DNA of 60,232 nt from UBA4720 sp038227135 (GCA_038227135.1 JBBRQC010000014.1:1-60232); one strand, 5' to 3'. Shown: positions 1 through 8,290, counted from the first letter of the stretch. Numbers and translations are program-made. The notes: generated by a model not told the origin, from the sequence alone.

Positions 1-865
1 ATCCGCGTCTCACTGCCGCGACAATGTCGGCACCTCCGCGCTCGATCATTCCTTTCGGCATCCCCTTGATCGCGCTCAATTCCGACACGTTCTTCGGGAC
101 GCGGCGAGCGAGCTCGAACAGGACTTCGTTGCCCATAATCCGAAACGTCGCCCGATCCAGCTGCGCCGCAACAGTGTCGCGCCAGTTAGCGACTTCACGA
201 AGCACCGCCAGCTCCTGTCGGGACAGATCTCGCGCGCCCTTCAGCCTCAGAAAGCCTTCCATACTCTCCTCGGCTTCCCAGCGAGTGCCTTCGAGCCTGG
301 CGAACTCCTCCTGGGCCCATTGCAGTCTGCCGCGACGCGTCAACTCTCCCTTCATGTGATCCTTCAGCTGCAGCAGATACCGTGTGTCGTGGGCGGCGTA
401 TTCCAGCATGTCCGGGGTGAGCGGACGCATCGACCAGTCGGCGCGTTGATGTTTCTTGTCCAGCTTGACGTCGAAGAACTGCTCGAGGAGCGCGGCAAGA
501 CCGAACGACTTGATCCCCAGCAGCTGCGAAGCGATCCGGGTGTCGAAGATGTTCGTGACGTGCCAGCCGTAATCCTGGTGCAGGAGGCGCAGATCGTAGT
601 CCGCGTCGTGGAAGACGACTTCGACCGATTTGTTCTCCAGCAACTGGCCAAGTCCCACGGGTGAGCCTATGGGAAGCGGATCGATGATCGCGCTGCGCTC
701 GCGCGTGGAAAGCTGGATGAGATAGATGCGGTCGAGAAAGCGGTGAAAGCTCGCGCCTTCGGTATCGAGTGCGAGCTCCTTAACGGCTGATATTTCGGTC
801 AGGAAGCGGTCTACCTGCTCGGGCTTGTCGAGGTAGAGCGCGCCGTCCGCGCGGGCTGGAGGCAT
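1..865 (-). CDS. rnd: Ribonuclease D, C-terminus cut by window edge
   Basis: A 3'-to-5' exoribonuclease of the DEDDy class, which trims tRNA precursors and other RNAs in the cytoplasm. Reading leftward from the ATG at 865, about 288 codons are visible without a stop before the window ends. All three exonuclease motifs are present: Exo I LALDTEG (Asp34, Glu36), Exo II HDADYDLRLL and Exo III YAAHDTRYLL with the Tyr and Asp of the DEDDy type. A helical HRDC-like region (from LSRQELAVLREVANWRD) follows and runs to the edge. The gene is divergent from the thioesterase gene, with about 80 nt between starts. Family assignment is secure; the end is not visible. Confidence 0.93.
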   Translation of the reverse strand, partial: MPPARADGALYLDKPEQVDRFLTEISAVKELALDTEGASFHRFLDRIYLIQLSTRERSAIIDPLPIGSPVGLGQLLENKSVEVVFHDADYDLRLLHQDYGWHVTNIFDTRIASQLLGIKSFGLAALLEQFFDVKLDKKHQRADWSMRPLTPDMLEYAAHDTRYLLQLKDHMKGELTRRGRLQWAQEEFARLEGTRWEAEESMEGFLRLKGARDLSRQELAVLREVANWRDTVAAQLDRATFRIMGNEVLFELARRVPKNVSELSAIKGMPKGMIERGGADIVAAVRRG

Positions 866-948
866 CGTCGAAATCTAGCGCCTGAATGGTGTCGCGCCCC
901 GGGCGGGTTAACTTTCGTGGGCGACGACTTTCCTTCTCTCCACTCCTG

Positions 949-1374
949 ATGCCGGAAGATTTCAAGGTTCATATCTACCCGAGCGACTGCGACTCGGTGG
1001 GGCACGTGAATCACGCCCACATGCTGGTTCTGCTGGAGCGCGCGCGATGGCAGGCTCTGGAGAGGCACATGTCGTACGACGAGTACATGAAGACGAATCT
1101 CTGGGCCGTCGTGCGCAAGGTCGAAGCCTCGTACCAGGCGCAGACATTCCCCGGTGACGATCTGGCCATTCGTACCGGGATGCTCTCGGTTGGCAACACG
1201 AGCTTTGTCGTGCGGCAGGTCGTGCGGAATCAGCGCGATGTCGTCGTATGCGATGCGTCGATTGTCTACGTCACGGTCTCACCGGATGGAAAGCCCATCC
1301 CTGTTCCAGACCAGTGGCGAACGCTCTTTCCCCCGTGGGAGGAAGACGCTCAGCCTGCCTCGCCGCGTCGATGA
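949..1374 (+). CDS. Acyl-CoA thioesterase, 4HBT hotdog family
   Basis: A 141-residue single-hotdog protein that should hydrolyse an acyl-CoA or acyl-ACP thioester in the cytoplasm. The N-terminus carries the 4-hydroxybenzoyl-CoA thioesterase pattern SDCDSVGHVNHAHM, with Asp15 as the expected catalytic acid and the GHVN turn before the long helix. The frame is open upstream to a possible start at 886, but ATG 949 is preferred because the family fold begins at once (EDFKVHIYPSD) and the upstream stretch is basic and unlike the family. Substrate cannot be told from sequence. It lies just upstream of the methyltransferase gene on the same strand. Confidence 0.85.
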   Translation: MPEDFKVHIYPSDCDSVGHVNHAHMLVLLERARWQALERHMSYDEYMKTNLWAVVRKVEASYQAQTFPGDDLAIRTGMLSVGNTSFVVRQVVRNQRDVVVCDASIVYVTVSPDGKPIPVPDQWRTLFPPWEEDAQPASPRR

Positions 1375-1405
1375 TCCGCTCTCAATCTGAGCGCGTTCTC
1401 AATAC

Positions 1406-2065
1406 GTGACGACTCCCACTCCCACACAAGTCAGCACGGCCGAGCAATCGGTCCCCGCACAGATCGGAGCGGTGCTGTTCCGCCATCGCGGCTGGCTGCC
1501 ACTCCTGTTCCTCGGCATTCCGCTGGTCATGCCGGGCACGACGTCTCCGTTCCGCTGGGAAGTCGGTCTGGCATTGATCGTCATTGGCGAGGCAGTGCGT
1601 CTGGCGGGCGTCGCGGCCGCCGGCACCGTCACCCGTCGCCGCTCCCGCGCCGTGCAGCGACTCGTCACTTACGGAATCTTCGCCTGGGCAAGAAATCCAC
1701 TTTACATAGGCAACTTTCTCATCTGGATGGGATTCGTCACCATCTCGGGAGTGTTGTGGTTCCTGCCAATCGCGGTTCTTCTGTTCGCGCTCGAGTACGA
1801 GCTGATCGTGCGCTACGAGGAGGGAGTGCTCGAGTCTATCTTCGGACGCGAGTATCTGGATTACAAGCAGGAGACTCCGCGCTGGATCCCTCACCCGCCG
1901 CGCGGCGAACAACCGGCCGGCGAGCACCACTGGGGCGAAGCCTTCAAGAGCGAGATCAGCACCTTTCTGCAGTACGCAGTGCTGCTCGCCGCGTTCTGGA
2001 TCAAGAGTCAGATTTTGGAAGGGAACGCGCACGCCGGGGCGGTGGGATTCTTCAAGCGGTTCTAG
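1406..2065 (+). CDS. Isoprenylcysteine carboxyl methyltransferase-like membrane protein
   Basis: A 219-residue integral membrane protein of the ICMT/PEMT-like methyltransferase superfamily. Hydrophobic segments lie near residues 30-45, 53-70, 95-125 and 190-205. The family C-terminal signature is clear: GIFAWARNPLYIGN, followed by a Glu-rich EYELIVRYEEGVLESIFGREYLDYK and then TPRWIP, which together form the S-adenosylmethionine pocket in relatives. Translation starts at a GTG 31 nt after the thioesterase stop, so the two may be cotranscribed. Bacterial members are often unannotated; the methyl acceptor (lipid, quinone-like or small molecule) cannot be predicted. The membrane methyltransferase fold is well supported. 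Confidence 0.8.
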   Translation: MTTPTPTQVSTAEQSVPAQIGAVLFRHRGWLPLLFLGIPLVMPGTTSPFRWEVGLALIVIGEAVRLAGVAAAGTVTRRRSRAVQRLVTYGIFAWARNPLYIGNFLIWMGFVTISGVLWFLPIAVLLFALEYELIVRYEEGVLESIFGREYLDYKQETPRWIPHPPRGEQPAGEHHWGEAFKSEISTFLQYAVLLAAFWIKSQILEGNAHAGAVGFFKRF

Positions 2066-2149
2066 TCTAGTCTCTGTCATCGCGGTTAACTGAGATCTGA
2101 CGACAACAGAACGGGTGCGAGTCGCCAGTAGCGTAGGTGTCAGTTGCAG

Positions 2150-2365
2150 TCAGGCCTCTGATCGGCCAGTATCCAGCCGGCACTCGACGCAGACGGCCCG
2201 ATCACTCGAGAATCTCACCTTCATCTTCTCGAAAAAAGAGCCATACAAGTGCGAATCGCACAGCGCCCGTTTGCATTGAGCGCACACCCCGCCCTTTCCG
2301 GCTCCGAAAAAGACTCCGCACTTGTCGCATTGCCATTTGAATGCGGACGGGCGGAAGATCGGCAC
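2150..2365 (-). CDS. Small zinc-ribbon protein of unknown function
   Basis: A 71-residue protein with four Cys-X2-Cys-like pairs: CDKC near residue 13, CAQC near 28, a Cys-His pair near 36-39, and CVEC near 59. This suggests one or two structural zinc sites. The GTG start directly follows the TAA of the mutarotase gene with no spacer, so translation is probably coupled to it. No enzymatic motif, signal peptide or membrane segment is visible. It could bind nucleic acid or protein, but nothing here decides that. Confidence rests on the cysteine pattern and the coupling. Confidence 0.6.
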   Translation of the reverse strand: MPIFRPSAFKWQCDKCGVFFGAGKGGVCAQCKRALCDSHLYGSFFEKMKVRFSSDRAVCVECRLDTGRSEA

Positions 2366-3220
2366 TTACACGAGCGCCAGAGTCTGTGAGCCGACCCACG
2401 AAGCGCCGGGTTTGACCTCCACCGGCGAGCCGATCTGGGCCGCTTCCACGCAAACCATCCTCATGTAGTCGTCGGTGTCGAGTCCGATGAAGCCGGTAAC
2501 CTTCTCGGCCCACGGATTCCAGACGACGGCATCCTTGAATCCCGCAGCCCGCACTTCGATGCGGCGATCGTTGCCGCGGTCCTCGACCTCGACCTTCTTC
2601 GGGGCCTTGAGGTAAACGCGATCGGTCTCGTCCGATATCACCAGCTTCTTGTCCTCGTCCTTGGTCTCGTTTCCGCCCTGGGTCTTGTCGAGGTACCACT
2701 TGCCGGTGAATCCGCGGATGGCCGCCTCCCTGATATCCGCAACAGCAAGGTAGGTGTGCAGCGCGGAAGTGAAGCTGAACACCTCGTCACCGGTATTGAA
2801 CACTTCCAGCTGGACCTGAAGCGACTTTTCGTCGATGGTCGCAACGAGCTCGGCCCGGAAATGGAACGGCCACAGCTCTCGACTCCGATGATCGTCGACG
2901 AGGACGAGCTTCACCGAGGACGGATCGTCCGATGCGCCGGCTTTATCCGCGAGCTGCCATTCGGACTTGCGCGCAAACCCGTGCTGTGGGAGCGGCCCCG
3001 TGTTGGCGAACTGGGGAAAGACAACCGGAATTCCGCCGCGGATCGGATCTCCCGTCGCAAAAGTCGCCGTCTTCCCCATGAACAGCACTTCCTTGCCGCC
3101 CGCCGGAATCCAGGAAGTGACGTGGGCGCCGTTGAGATAGACATCCGCCGAGCTGCCCGAAGGGTGCGAGAGCAGGACGGTAGGCATTCCGTTTTTTCCG
3201 GGAACGATGGGAGGAGTCAT
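2366..3220 (-). CDS. D-hexose-6-phosphate mutarotase (YeaD family)
   Basis: A 284-residue aldose-1-epimerase-fold protein expected to interconvert the alpha and beta anomers of hexose 6-phosphates. Family landmarks are present: LNGAHVTSW near the N-terminus, GDPIRGGIPVVFPQF, the PQHGFAR histidine motif, SALHTYL with the second histidine, and the late catalytic glutamate in MVCVEAAQ. Its length matches the YeaD/Ymr099c group, and the GIPV-PQHGFAR combination separates it from true galactose mutarotases. No signal peptide is seen, in contrast to the exported GalM later in the window. The stop abuts the GTG of the small zinc-ribbon gene. Confidence 0.88.
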   Translation of the reverse strand: MTPPIVPGKNGMPTVLLSHPSGSSADVYLNGAHVTSWIPAGGKEVLFMGKTATFATGDPIRGGIPVVFPQFANTGPLPQHGFARKSEWQLADKAGASDDPSSVKLVLVDDHRSRELWPFHFRAELVATIDEKSLQVQLEVFNTGDEVFSFTSALHTYLAVADIREAAIRGFTGKWYLDKTQGGNETKDEDKKLVISDETDRVYLKAPKKVEVEDRGNDRRIEVRAAGFKDAVVWNPWAEKVTGFIGLDTDDYMRMVCVEAAQIGSPVEVKPGASWVGSQTLALV

Positions 3221-3277
3221 GGGATCACGATATTGATATGCGAGCAGTGGATCCTGCCAGTCGCTCGCACTGGATGG

Positions 3278-3541
3278 CTACCGGTTGGGCCGTCCGGGAG
3301 GGTTCTCTCCCTTGAAGACTTCGCGATTGATCTGAACGTATTCCTTCAGGTTCGAGGGCACATCCTCCTCGGGGAAAATTGCCGTCACCGGACATTCGGG
3401 CTCACACGCGCCGCAATCGATGCACTCGTCGGGATGGATGTACAGCTGGTCCGCTCCCTCGTAGATGCAGTCCACCGGACATACGTCTACGCAAGCGCGG
3501 TCCTTTGTGTTCTTGCAGGCTTCAGTTATGACGTAGGGCAT
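3278..3541 (-). CDS. fdxA: 7Fe ferredoxin [3Fe-4S][4Fe-4S]
   Basis: An 87-residue electron carrier. The cysteine pattern matches Azotobacter FdI-type seven-iron ferredoxins: Cys9, Cys17 and Cys50 would hold the [3Fe-4S] cluster, and Cys21, Cys40, Cys43 and Cys46 the [4Fe-4S] cluster. Cys25 sits where FdI has its free cysteine. The sequence runs CIDCGACEPECP in the second half and ends in a short acidic, proline-rich tail. It is soluble and cytoplasmic. The neighbours do not reveal its redox partner. The pattern is diagnostic, so the call is secure. Confidence 0.93.
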   Translation of the reverse strand: MPYVITEACKNTKDRACVDVCPVDCIYEGADQLYIHPDECIDCGACEPECPVTAIFPEEDVPSNLKEYVQINREVFKGENPPGRPNR

Positions 3542-3635
3542 CTCTTTCCCGATAGTGCGGCGGGGACTTCAGTGCCGCCAGAGGTGTTTCCTTTGCGAAA
3601 AATAGACTCGCGGGGTTGAATATCAACAGCGACCT

Positions 3636-3944
3636 TCACCACTTGAGGAATCCAACGGAGAGGCCGATGAAAATGAGGACGAGAACCGAGCCGACCATGA
3701 GCGCGCGCCGCCGGCGATTGCGTCGGACGGCTCGCCAGACTTCCTCGTCGAGATAGTACAGGCCGGGTGCGGCTTCGCGAATCACAGCGCTGTCATGCAG
3801 GCGTTTGACCGCGCGCGTCTCTCCAAAACCCATCGCGGTGTACGATTGCGCGGTCGAAGGAGTGAGCGCGCCCGCCGCGCGAAAGTCGTCGACGACTTCG
3901 CGCTCCTTCATTCTCATGATTGCTATGGCTGCGGCTGCGCCCAT
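3636..3944 (-). CDS. Hypothetical protein with C-terminal membrane anchor
   Basis: A 102-residue protein that I do not recognise. It has an N-terminal soluble part of about 75 residues (REVVDDFRAAGALTPSTAQ..., then a winged-helix-like stretch ending in LYYLDEEVWRAVRRNRRRR) and one C-terminal transmembrane helix near residues 82-99 (MVGSVLVLIFIGLSVGF). The basic RRNRRRR before the helix predicts a cytoplasmic N-terminus. It lies between yhbY and the ferredoxin gene on the same strand. The start at 3944 is the first ATG; another ATG lies 10 codons in. Confidence 0.6.
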   Translation of the reverse strand: MGAAAAIAIMRMKEREVVDDFRAAGALTPSTAQSYTAMGFGETRAVKRLHDSAVIREAAPGLYYLDEEVWRAVRRNRRRRALMVGSVLVLIFIGLSVGFLKW

Positions 3945-3985
3945 GCATTCGCTCCCGTTGAAGTGATTTTCTCAACCACCGATTC

Positions 3986-4291
3986 TTACTTTCGCCACGG
4001 CGGAACGGCGCCGCGCTTCTTGTCGAAATCCGGATTCTCACGAAAAAACGTAGCCGTGTGTCCAATCACCTGCACTACAGCGGAGTTCGTCGCCAGGGCC
4101 AGGGCGTTCGCCACGTCCTTCGGCTTTGCGTCGTCCTTGTTTCCCAGCTTCACCTTCACCAGCTCACGGGTGCGCAACGCGTCGTCCAGGGAGCCGATCA
4201 CCGCCGGTGTAAGACCGTGCTGGCCGACGTGCACCGTCGGGTTGAGATGATGCGCTTCCGCGCGCAGCCCCGCACGCTCCCTGCCCTTCAA
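3986..4291 (-). CDS. yhbY: YhbY-family CRM-domain RNA-binding protein
   Basis: A 101-residue protein consisting of a single CRM (YhbY) domain, associated in E. coli with pre-50S ribosomal particles. Recognisable elements are the N-terminal LRAEAHHLNPTVHVGQHGLT, then AVIGSLDDALRTRELVKVKL and VVQVIGHTATFFRE near the C-terminus. Its ATG overlaps the TGA of the upstream M23 peptidase gene by 4 nt (ATGA at 4288-4291), so the two are translationally coupled. Length and domain order match the family. Confidence 0.87.
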   Translation of the reverse strand: MKGRERAGLRAEAHHLNPTVHVGQHGLTPAVIGSLDDALRTRELVKVKLGNKDDAKPKDVANALALATNSAVVQVIGHTATFFRENPDFDKKRGAVPPWRK

Positions 4292-4971
4292 TTCCTCATC
4301 CGTCCCGGCTTCGTCATGAAGCCCCGTACATCAATGGGCGTACCATTCCAGTAATTCGCATCGCTGCGCATCACCTGAAAGTGAAGATGCGGCGCATTCG
4401 GGGGCGCGTTTCCGGTAGTCCCGACAAACCCGATCACATCGCCTTCCCGAACCGCCAGCCCTTCGATTACGTTCGGGGCGTAGCCCATCAGGTGCGCGTA
4501 ATAGTGAACATAGCGGCCACTCGCGTCCGCAATGTAGATCGTTATTCCTCCAGCCCCTCCGTTCGCGAGCTTGATGATACGCCCGTTCGCGGCAGCTAGC
4601 ACCGGCGTGCCACGCATCGCCATGATGTCCGTCGCCATATGGATTCTGCTACCGCTCCGGGCCTCGTGGAATGTATCGGTGAGCTGCGACGGCTCACCCC
4701 CCTCGATCGGCACCATCAGAGGATGCGCGCGAAAGTATGCCGAGTCCGTTGACAGCATCGGTCTCATGTCCGGCCGCACAGGCGCGTCCGCGCCGGGGCC
4801 CGCGACCACCACCGGAGGCATTTTGCGCGGACTGGCGTCGCTCGGCGCGCGCATGTTCACGCACATCGTCCCGCCGACGACGGCGGAGAAGAGCGTTGCG
4901 GACAAGCGCGAGATGCGAGCGACGCTGTTGCAGCGCGCGCAAAACCGCTCGAGCTCAGCTCGCTGAAGCAC
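4288..4971 (-). CDS. M23 family metallopeptidase (LytM-like)
   Basis: A 227-residue zinc peptidase that should cut peptidoglycan cross-links outside the cytoplasm. The LytM core is seen in the motif SRIHMATDIMAMRGTPVLAA (His and Asp zinc ligands), then VHYYAHL and HLHFQV (HxH). The frame is open to 5139, but that stretch overlaps thiC and is not plausible. The GTG at 4971 overlaps the thiC end by 17 nt and gives an N-terminus with a hydrophobic stretch (LSATLFSAVVGG) that could serve as signal or anchor. The exact start is uncertain. It is followed by the 4-nt overlap with yhbY. Confidence 0.8.
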   Translation of the reverse strand: MLQRAELERFCARCNSVARISRLSATLFSAVVGGTMCVNMRAPSDASPRKMPPVVVAGPGADAPVRPDMRPMLSTDSAYFRAHPLMVPIEGGEPSQLTDTFHEARSGSRIHMATDIMAMRGTPVLAAANGRIIKLANGGAGGITIYIADASGRYVHYYAHLMGYAPNVIEGLAVREGDVIGFVGTTGNAPPNAPHLHFQVMRSDANYWNGTPIDVRGFMTKPGRMRN

Positions 4972-6343
4972 CAGCCAGCTGTTGTTCGTGCTCCAGCTGC
5001 TTCCCTTCCTCCGCCAGTTCCGCTGCCATCCTCGCGATTCCCTCCTCGATCGTTCTGGAGTGGTGCATCGAGCAGAACTTGGGGCCGCACATCCCGCAGA
5101 ACTCCGCGCTCTTGAAATACTCCGCCGGCAATGTCTCATCGTGATACTCCTGCGCCCGCTCCGGATCGAGACTCAGACGGAATTGCTCCTTCCAGTCGAA
5201 GTTGTAGCGCGCGCGGGATAGCGCATCGTCGCGATCGCGCGCGCCCTTCCGTCCACGCGCGAGATCGGCCGAGTGCGCGGCGATCTTGTAAGCGATGACG
5301 CCCTGCCGGACATCTTCGGCGTTCGGAAGGCCGAGATGCTCCTTTGGCGTGACATAGCACAACATGTCCGAGCCGAACCATCCGATCATAGCCGCGCCGA
5401 TCGCGCTCGAGATATGGTCGTATCCCGGAGAGATATCGGTCACCAGCGGCCCGAGCGTATAGAAGGGTGCCTCGCTGCAGACCTCTTTCATCCGACGGAC
5501 GTTCATCTCGATCTGGTCCATGGGGATGTGCCCGGGACCTTCGACCATCACCTGCACATCCTTCTCCCACGCCCTCTTCGTGAGCTCACCGAGCGTGTCC
5601 AGCTCGGCGAATTGCGCGCGGTCGCTGGCGTCGGCAATGCAACCGGGCCGAAGGCTATCACCAAGTGAGACGGTGACGTCGTACTGACGGAGAATGTCGA
5701 GGACGTCGTCGAATCTCTCATATAGAGGGTTCTGCTTGCGGTGCGCCATCATCCACACCGCGTGGAGAGATCCGCCGCGACTCACGATTCCGGTGATCCG
5801 TCCGTGCACCAGCGGGAGATGCTCGATCAGAATTCCCGCGTGCAGCGTCATGTAGTCGACGCCCTGCTTGGCCTGGTGCTCGATCATGTCCAGCAGGTCG
5901 TTGGCGGTGAGCTCCTCCAGCTGCTTGTCCCATTTACCGTCCGGTCCGCCCTGCACCGCCTGGTAGATCGGTACCGTGCCGATTGGAACGGGCGAGGCAG
6001 CGATGATCGCGCGGCGGATCCCATCGATGTTCCCACCAGTCGAGAGATCCATCACCGTGTCGGCGCCGTACTTCACGGCAATGCGCAGCTTGTCGATCTC
6101 CCCATTCACGTCGGACGAGACCTGGGAGTTGCCGATGTTGGCGTTGATCTTCACTCGCGAGACCTTGCCGATCGCCATCGGCTCCAACGCGCCGGCGAGA
6201 TGGTGGATATTGGCCGGGATGATGAGGCGGCCGATGGCGATCTCGTCGCGGACAAGCTCGGGGGACAGCTCTTCGCGCTCGGCGACGAAGCGCATCGCGT
6301 CGGTGATCTCACCGCGACGCGCGTAATGCATCTGCGTTGGCAT
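4955..6343 (-). CDS. thiC: Phosphomethylpyrimidine synthase ThiC
   Basis: A radical-SAM enzyme of 462 residues that converts 5-aminoimidazole ribotide to HMP-phosphate, the pyrimidine precursor of thiamine. The C-terminal cluster motif CGMCGPKFCSM supplies the CX2CX4C [4Fe-4S] ligands. Core motifs are also present, including NANIGNSQVSS, DLSTGGNIDGIR, VQGGPDGKWDKQ and MVEGPGHIPMDQI. It lacks the long N-terminal extension of the E. coli enzyme, as many bacterial ThiCs do. A TPP riboswitch precedes it and should repress it when TPP is plentiful. No other thiamine gene is in the window. Confidence 0.97.
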   Translation of the reverse strand: MPTQMHYARRGEITDAMRFVAEREELSPELVRDEIAIGRLIIPANIHHLAGALEPMAIGKVSRVKINANIGNSQVSSDVNGEIDKLRIAVKYGADTVMDLSTGGNIDGIRRAIIAASPVPIGTVPIYQAVQGGPDGKWDKQLEELTANDLLDMIEHQAKQGVDYMTLHAGILIEHLPLVHGRITGIVSRGGSLHAVWMMAHRKQNPLYERFDDVLDILRQYDVTVSLGDSLRPGCIADASDRAQFAELDTLGELTKRAWEKDVQVMVEGPGHIPMDQIEMNVRRMKEVCSEAPFYTLGPLVTDISPGYDHISSAIGAAMIGWFGSDMLCYVTPKEHLGLPNAEDVRQGVIAYKIAAHSADLARGRKGARDRDDALSRARYNFDWKEQFRLSLDPERAQEYHDETLPAEYFKSAEFCGMCGPKFCSMHHSRTIEEGIARMAAELAEEGKQLEHEQQLAGASAS

Positions 6344-6350
6344 TTTTCGA

Positions 6351-6455
6351 CTCCCTACGCCGGTATTAACCGGATCAGGTTCTGAGGGACTTTCTCAGCC
6401 GGCGCTGCCGCCTCGATTGCGAGGCTGCGATACAAGGCGTCGGCACCCCTGTCTT
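6351..6455 (-). promoter_or_regulatory. TPP riboswitch (THI element) upstream of thiC
   Basis: Read on the minus strand, the segment has the TPP aptamer landmarks in order: ACAGGGGTGCC at the 5' side, then GGCTGAGAAAGTCCC, then GAACCTGATCCGGTTAATACC and the closing GCGTAGGGA. The thiC ATG begins only 8 nt after the aptamer. The only Shine-Dalgarno-like sequence, GGGAG, lies in the 3' strand of the closing stem, so ligand binding should hide the ribosome site directly. No terminator hairpin fits between aptamer and gene, which favours translational control. Confidence 0.95.
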
Positions 6456-6643
6456 CCGAACAATCTAATGCTTGTTGAGGACCGTAACTGCAACTGAACA
6501 CGACCAGCCGGGGCGCTCAGCGGGCCGGCGTTTGACTACACGCGTTTGCCCTGCTATACACGTTTGCTCTTGACGTCACATCGATTGACGCCGACACTGC
6601 TCCGGCTCTGGCGCAACCCATCCATATCCCAAGCGAGGATAGC

Positions 6644-7078
6644 ATGGCCATCAATACCAAGAAGGTGCTGCTCGGAGGCGTCGTTGCCGGTGTCGTGCTC
6701 AACGTCATCGATTTTGTGGTGCAGTACATCCTCGGCGCGCGCATGAAGGCGGAATCGGATGCGTTCAAGCCCGGCATGGCCGACGCGATGATGACGGGCT
6801 CAGCTATCGCTACATCGGTTGCCATGGATCTCGTACTTGGAATTGCGCTGGTGTGGACTTACGCGGCCATCCGCCCTCGTTTCGGTCCCGGACCAAGTAC
6901 GGCGATGTATGCCGGACTTTTGTTCTGGGTGCTCGCCTCGATTTTCTTTTCTGGATTCATGCACATGGGAATGATGTCGACCGGGCTCTGGTGGTCATTC
7001 GCGTTTCTCGGGCTGGTGAACTTTCTGTTGTCAGCCTGGGCCGGGGCTAAGGTCTATTCGGAGGACGCAGTCGCATAG
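6644..7078 (+). CDS. Four-helix membrane protein of unknown function
   Basis: A 144-residue hydrophobic protein with about four transmembrane segments (near residues 8-29, 51-75, 85-105 and 112-135). The first and second halves each have a Gly/Ala-rich helix. It resembles small uncharacterised membrane proteins common in soil bacteria but has no motif that assigns function. The ATG at 6644 follows a GAGG-type ribosome site (AGCGAGGATAGC). A GC-rich inverted repeat (7092-7120) lies after the stop. Confidence 0.65.
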   Translation: MAINTKKVLLGGVVAGVVLNVIDFVVQYILGARMKAESDAFKPGMADAMMTGSAIATSVAMDLVLGIALVWTYAAIRPRFGPGPSTAMYAGLLFWVLASIFFSGFMHMGMMSTGLWWSFAFLGLVNFLLSAWAGAKVYSEDAVA

Positions 7079-7137
7079 CGATTTGGTTTTCCGGCGGCGG
7101 GGAGTGCCAATCCGCCGCCGCCGTTCGTCCTTTATCT

Positions 7138-7299
7138 ATGGGCAAGCTCCTCTCCTTCGTCGGCGCGACAGTCGGCAGCTACGCCGGTTGGGCGCTCGGC
7201 GCGCCAGTGGGTCTTTTCACGGCCTTCTTGGTGAGCATGGTGGGCACGGGGATCGGCATCTACTTCGGCCGTCAGCTCGCCAAAAACTATTTCGACTGA
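7138..7299 (+). CDS. Short 53-residue membrane protein
   Basis: A short ORF starting ATG GGC AAG at 7138 and ending in TGA at 7297. It encodes a glycine-rich, two-helix hydrophobic peptide (LLSFVGATVGSYAGWALGAP, then a second helix), ending with the basic tail GRQLAKNYFD. The near-symmetrical helices with GxxxG spacing suggest a membrane pair that may oligomerise. An intrinsic terminator begins 8 nt after the stop, which supports a real transcribed gene. Function unknown. Confidence 0.6.
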   Translation: MGKLLSFVGATVGSYAGWALGAPVGLFTAFLVSMVGTGIGIYFGRQLAKNYFD

Positions 7300-7306
7300 C
7301 AGAAGA

Positions 7307-7334
7307 GGCGCGCTCATCTGAGCGCGCCTTTTTT
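7307..7334 (+). terminator. Rho-independent terminator
   Basis: The stem GGCGCGCT (7307-7314) pairs perfectly with AGCGCGCC (7321-7328) around a short CATCTG loop, and TTTTTT follows at 7329-7334. It ends the transcript of the 53-residue membrane-protein gene and separates it from the convergent lipoprotein gene. Confidence 0.9.
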
Positions 7335-7351
7335 ATTCCCTTGTTATCGAA

Positions 7352-8278
7352 TCAGACCGACTGCTGGACCTGCATCGGCTGATTGAGCTTGAGCGATATC
7401 CGTCCACCGTTCGGAACGCAGCCGTCGTACTTGCCCGTAGCCCCCGCGACCACTGCACCAGCGGCGGCGCCAGTGGCGGCACCGATCACGGTGGATTTCG
7501 TGTGGTGTCCGAAGATTTGTCCAGCAATCGCGCCAATTACCGCGCCCGTCGCAACCTTCCTCGCGTCGTTGCTGGCATCCCCGTTGCGCACCTTGTCCAC
7601 CTGCGCCGATGTCACGGTGGAGCTCACGGGGTAGGTCGTTCCGTTGAACGCAATCGATCGCACCACGAATTCCATCGTGATGTTGTCATTCGCGTTTTCG
7701 CTGCGCTTGAGTGACGTCACCTCGATCACTGCCGTTGCGCCAGCCGGAATGGCGACGCCGTTCGAGCCCTGCACCGATTCAGCCACACTTGCCGTGAATC
7801 GATCTCCCACCGCGTAGGTATTCGTGCAGACGCGCTGCCCTGAATAGAGAGAGATCTCGGACCCGGTGGCGATCGTTCCCACGGCTTTGGCTGAGGCAGC
7901 GCCCGCAGTCGGACTCTCCGTGACGGTGTTTCCGCTCTCAGTCGTGACGGGCGCCTTCTCCACCGGCTCAGGCTTCGTCTGCGCCGTCGTCACTACGCGA
8001 CGCGGCTTTCTGCCTGGCGTGAGAATCTGTGACGGGGTCTGACGCTGCACGACTCTGGGGGCCGGCGCGACGGGATTTACGACAGGAGCCGTGGTTACCG
8101 GGACGTCCTTGAGCTGCGGCTGCGCCATGGTGTCGGCATTCGCCAGAGTCAGGTCGTGCGCCAGTGAGGTGTCCTGAGCGAGCGCGTCCTCGGGTCGGTC
8201 GCCTTGCTTGCAGGCGCTCAGGGCAATCGTAACGGCAAAGAGGAGCGGTGCGGCGATCCTCGAGAAAGTGACTTTCAT
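7352..8278 (-). CDS. Lipoprotein with glycine-zipper domain
   Basis: A 308-residue predicted lipoprotein. A type II signal peptide ends in LSAC with the lipidated Cys near residue 23. A disordered Pro/Thr/Val-rich linker follows, then a globular part (TIATGSEISLYSGQRVCTN... and an AGATAVIEVTSL stretch) resembling proteins that build a stress-stable exterior. A glycine-zipper region near residues 245-285 (GAVIGAIAGQIFGHHTK, then GAATGAAAGAVVAGATG) follows. The ATG at 8287 is an alternative start three codons earlier. It is paired with a similar lipoprotein gene upstream on the same strand, separated by a terminator. It probably sits in the outer membrane or periplasm; role unknown. Confidence 0.75.
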   Translation of the reverse strand: MKVTFSRIAAPLLFAVTIALSACKQGDRPEDALAQDTSLAHDLTLANADTMAQPQLKDVPVTTAPVVNPVAPAPRVVQRQTPSQILTPGRKPRRVVTTAQTKPEPVEKAPVTTESGNTVTESPTAGAASAKAVGTIATGSEISLYSGQRVCTNTYAVGDRFTASVAESVQGSNGVAIPAGATAVIEVTSLKRSENANDNITMEFVVRSIAFNGTTYPVSSTVTSAQVDKVRNGDASNDARKVATGAVIGAIAGQIFGHHTKSTVIGAATGAAAGAVVAGATGKYDGCVPNGGRISLKLNQPMQVQQSV

Positions 8279-8290
8279 CGTGGTCATCTC

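Noticed and set aside
4972..5139. Extension of the M23 peptidase start to 5139.
   Set aside because: That stretch lies inside thiC and has Arg/Ser-rich composition typical of a wrong frame.
7092..7120. GC-rich inverted repeat CGGCGGCGG/CCGCCGCCG after the membrane gene at 6644.
   Set aside because: Loop of 11 nt and no T tract on either side; not convincing as a terminator.
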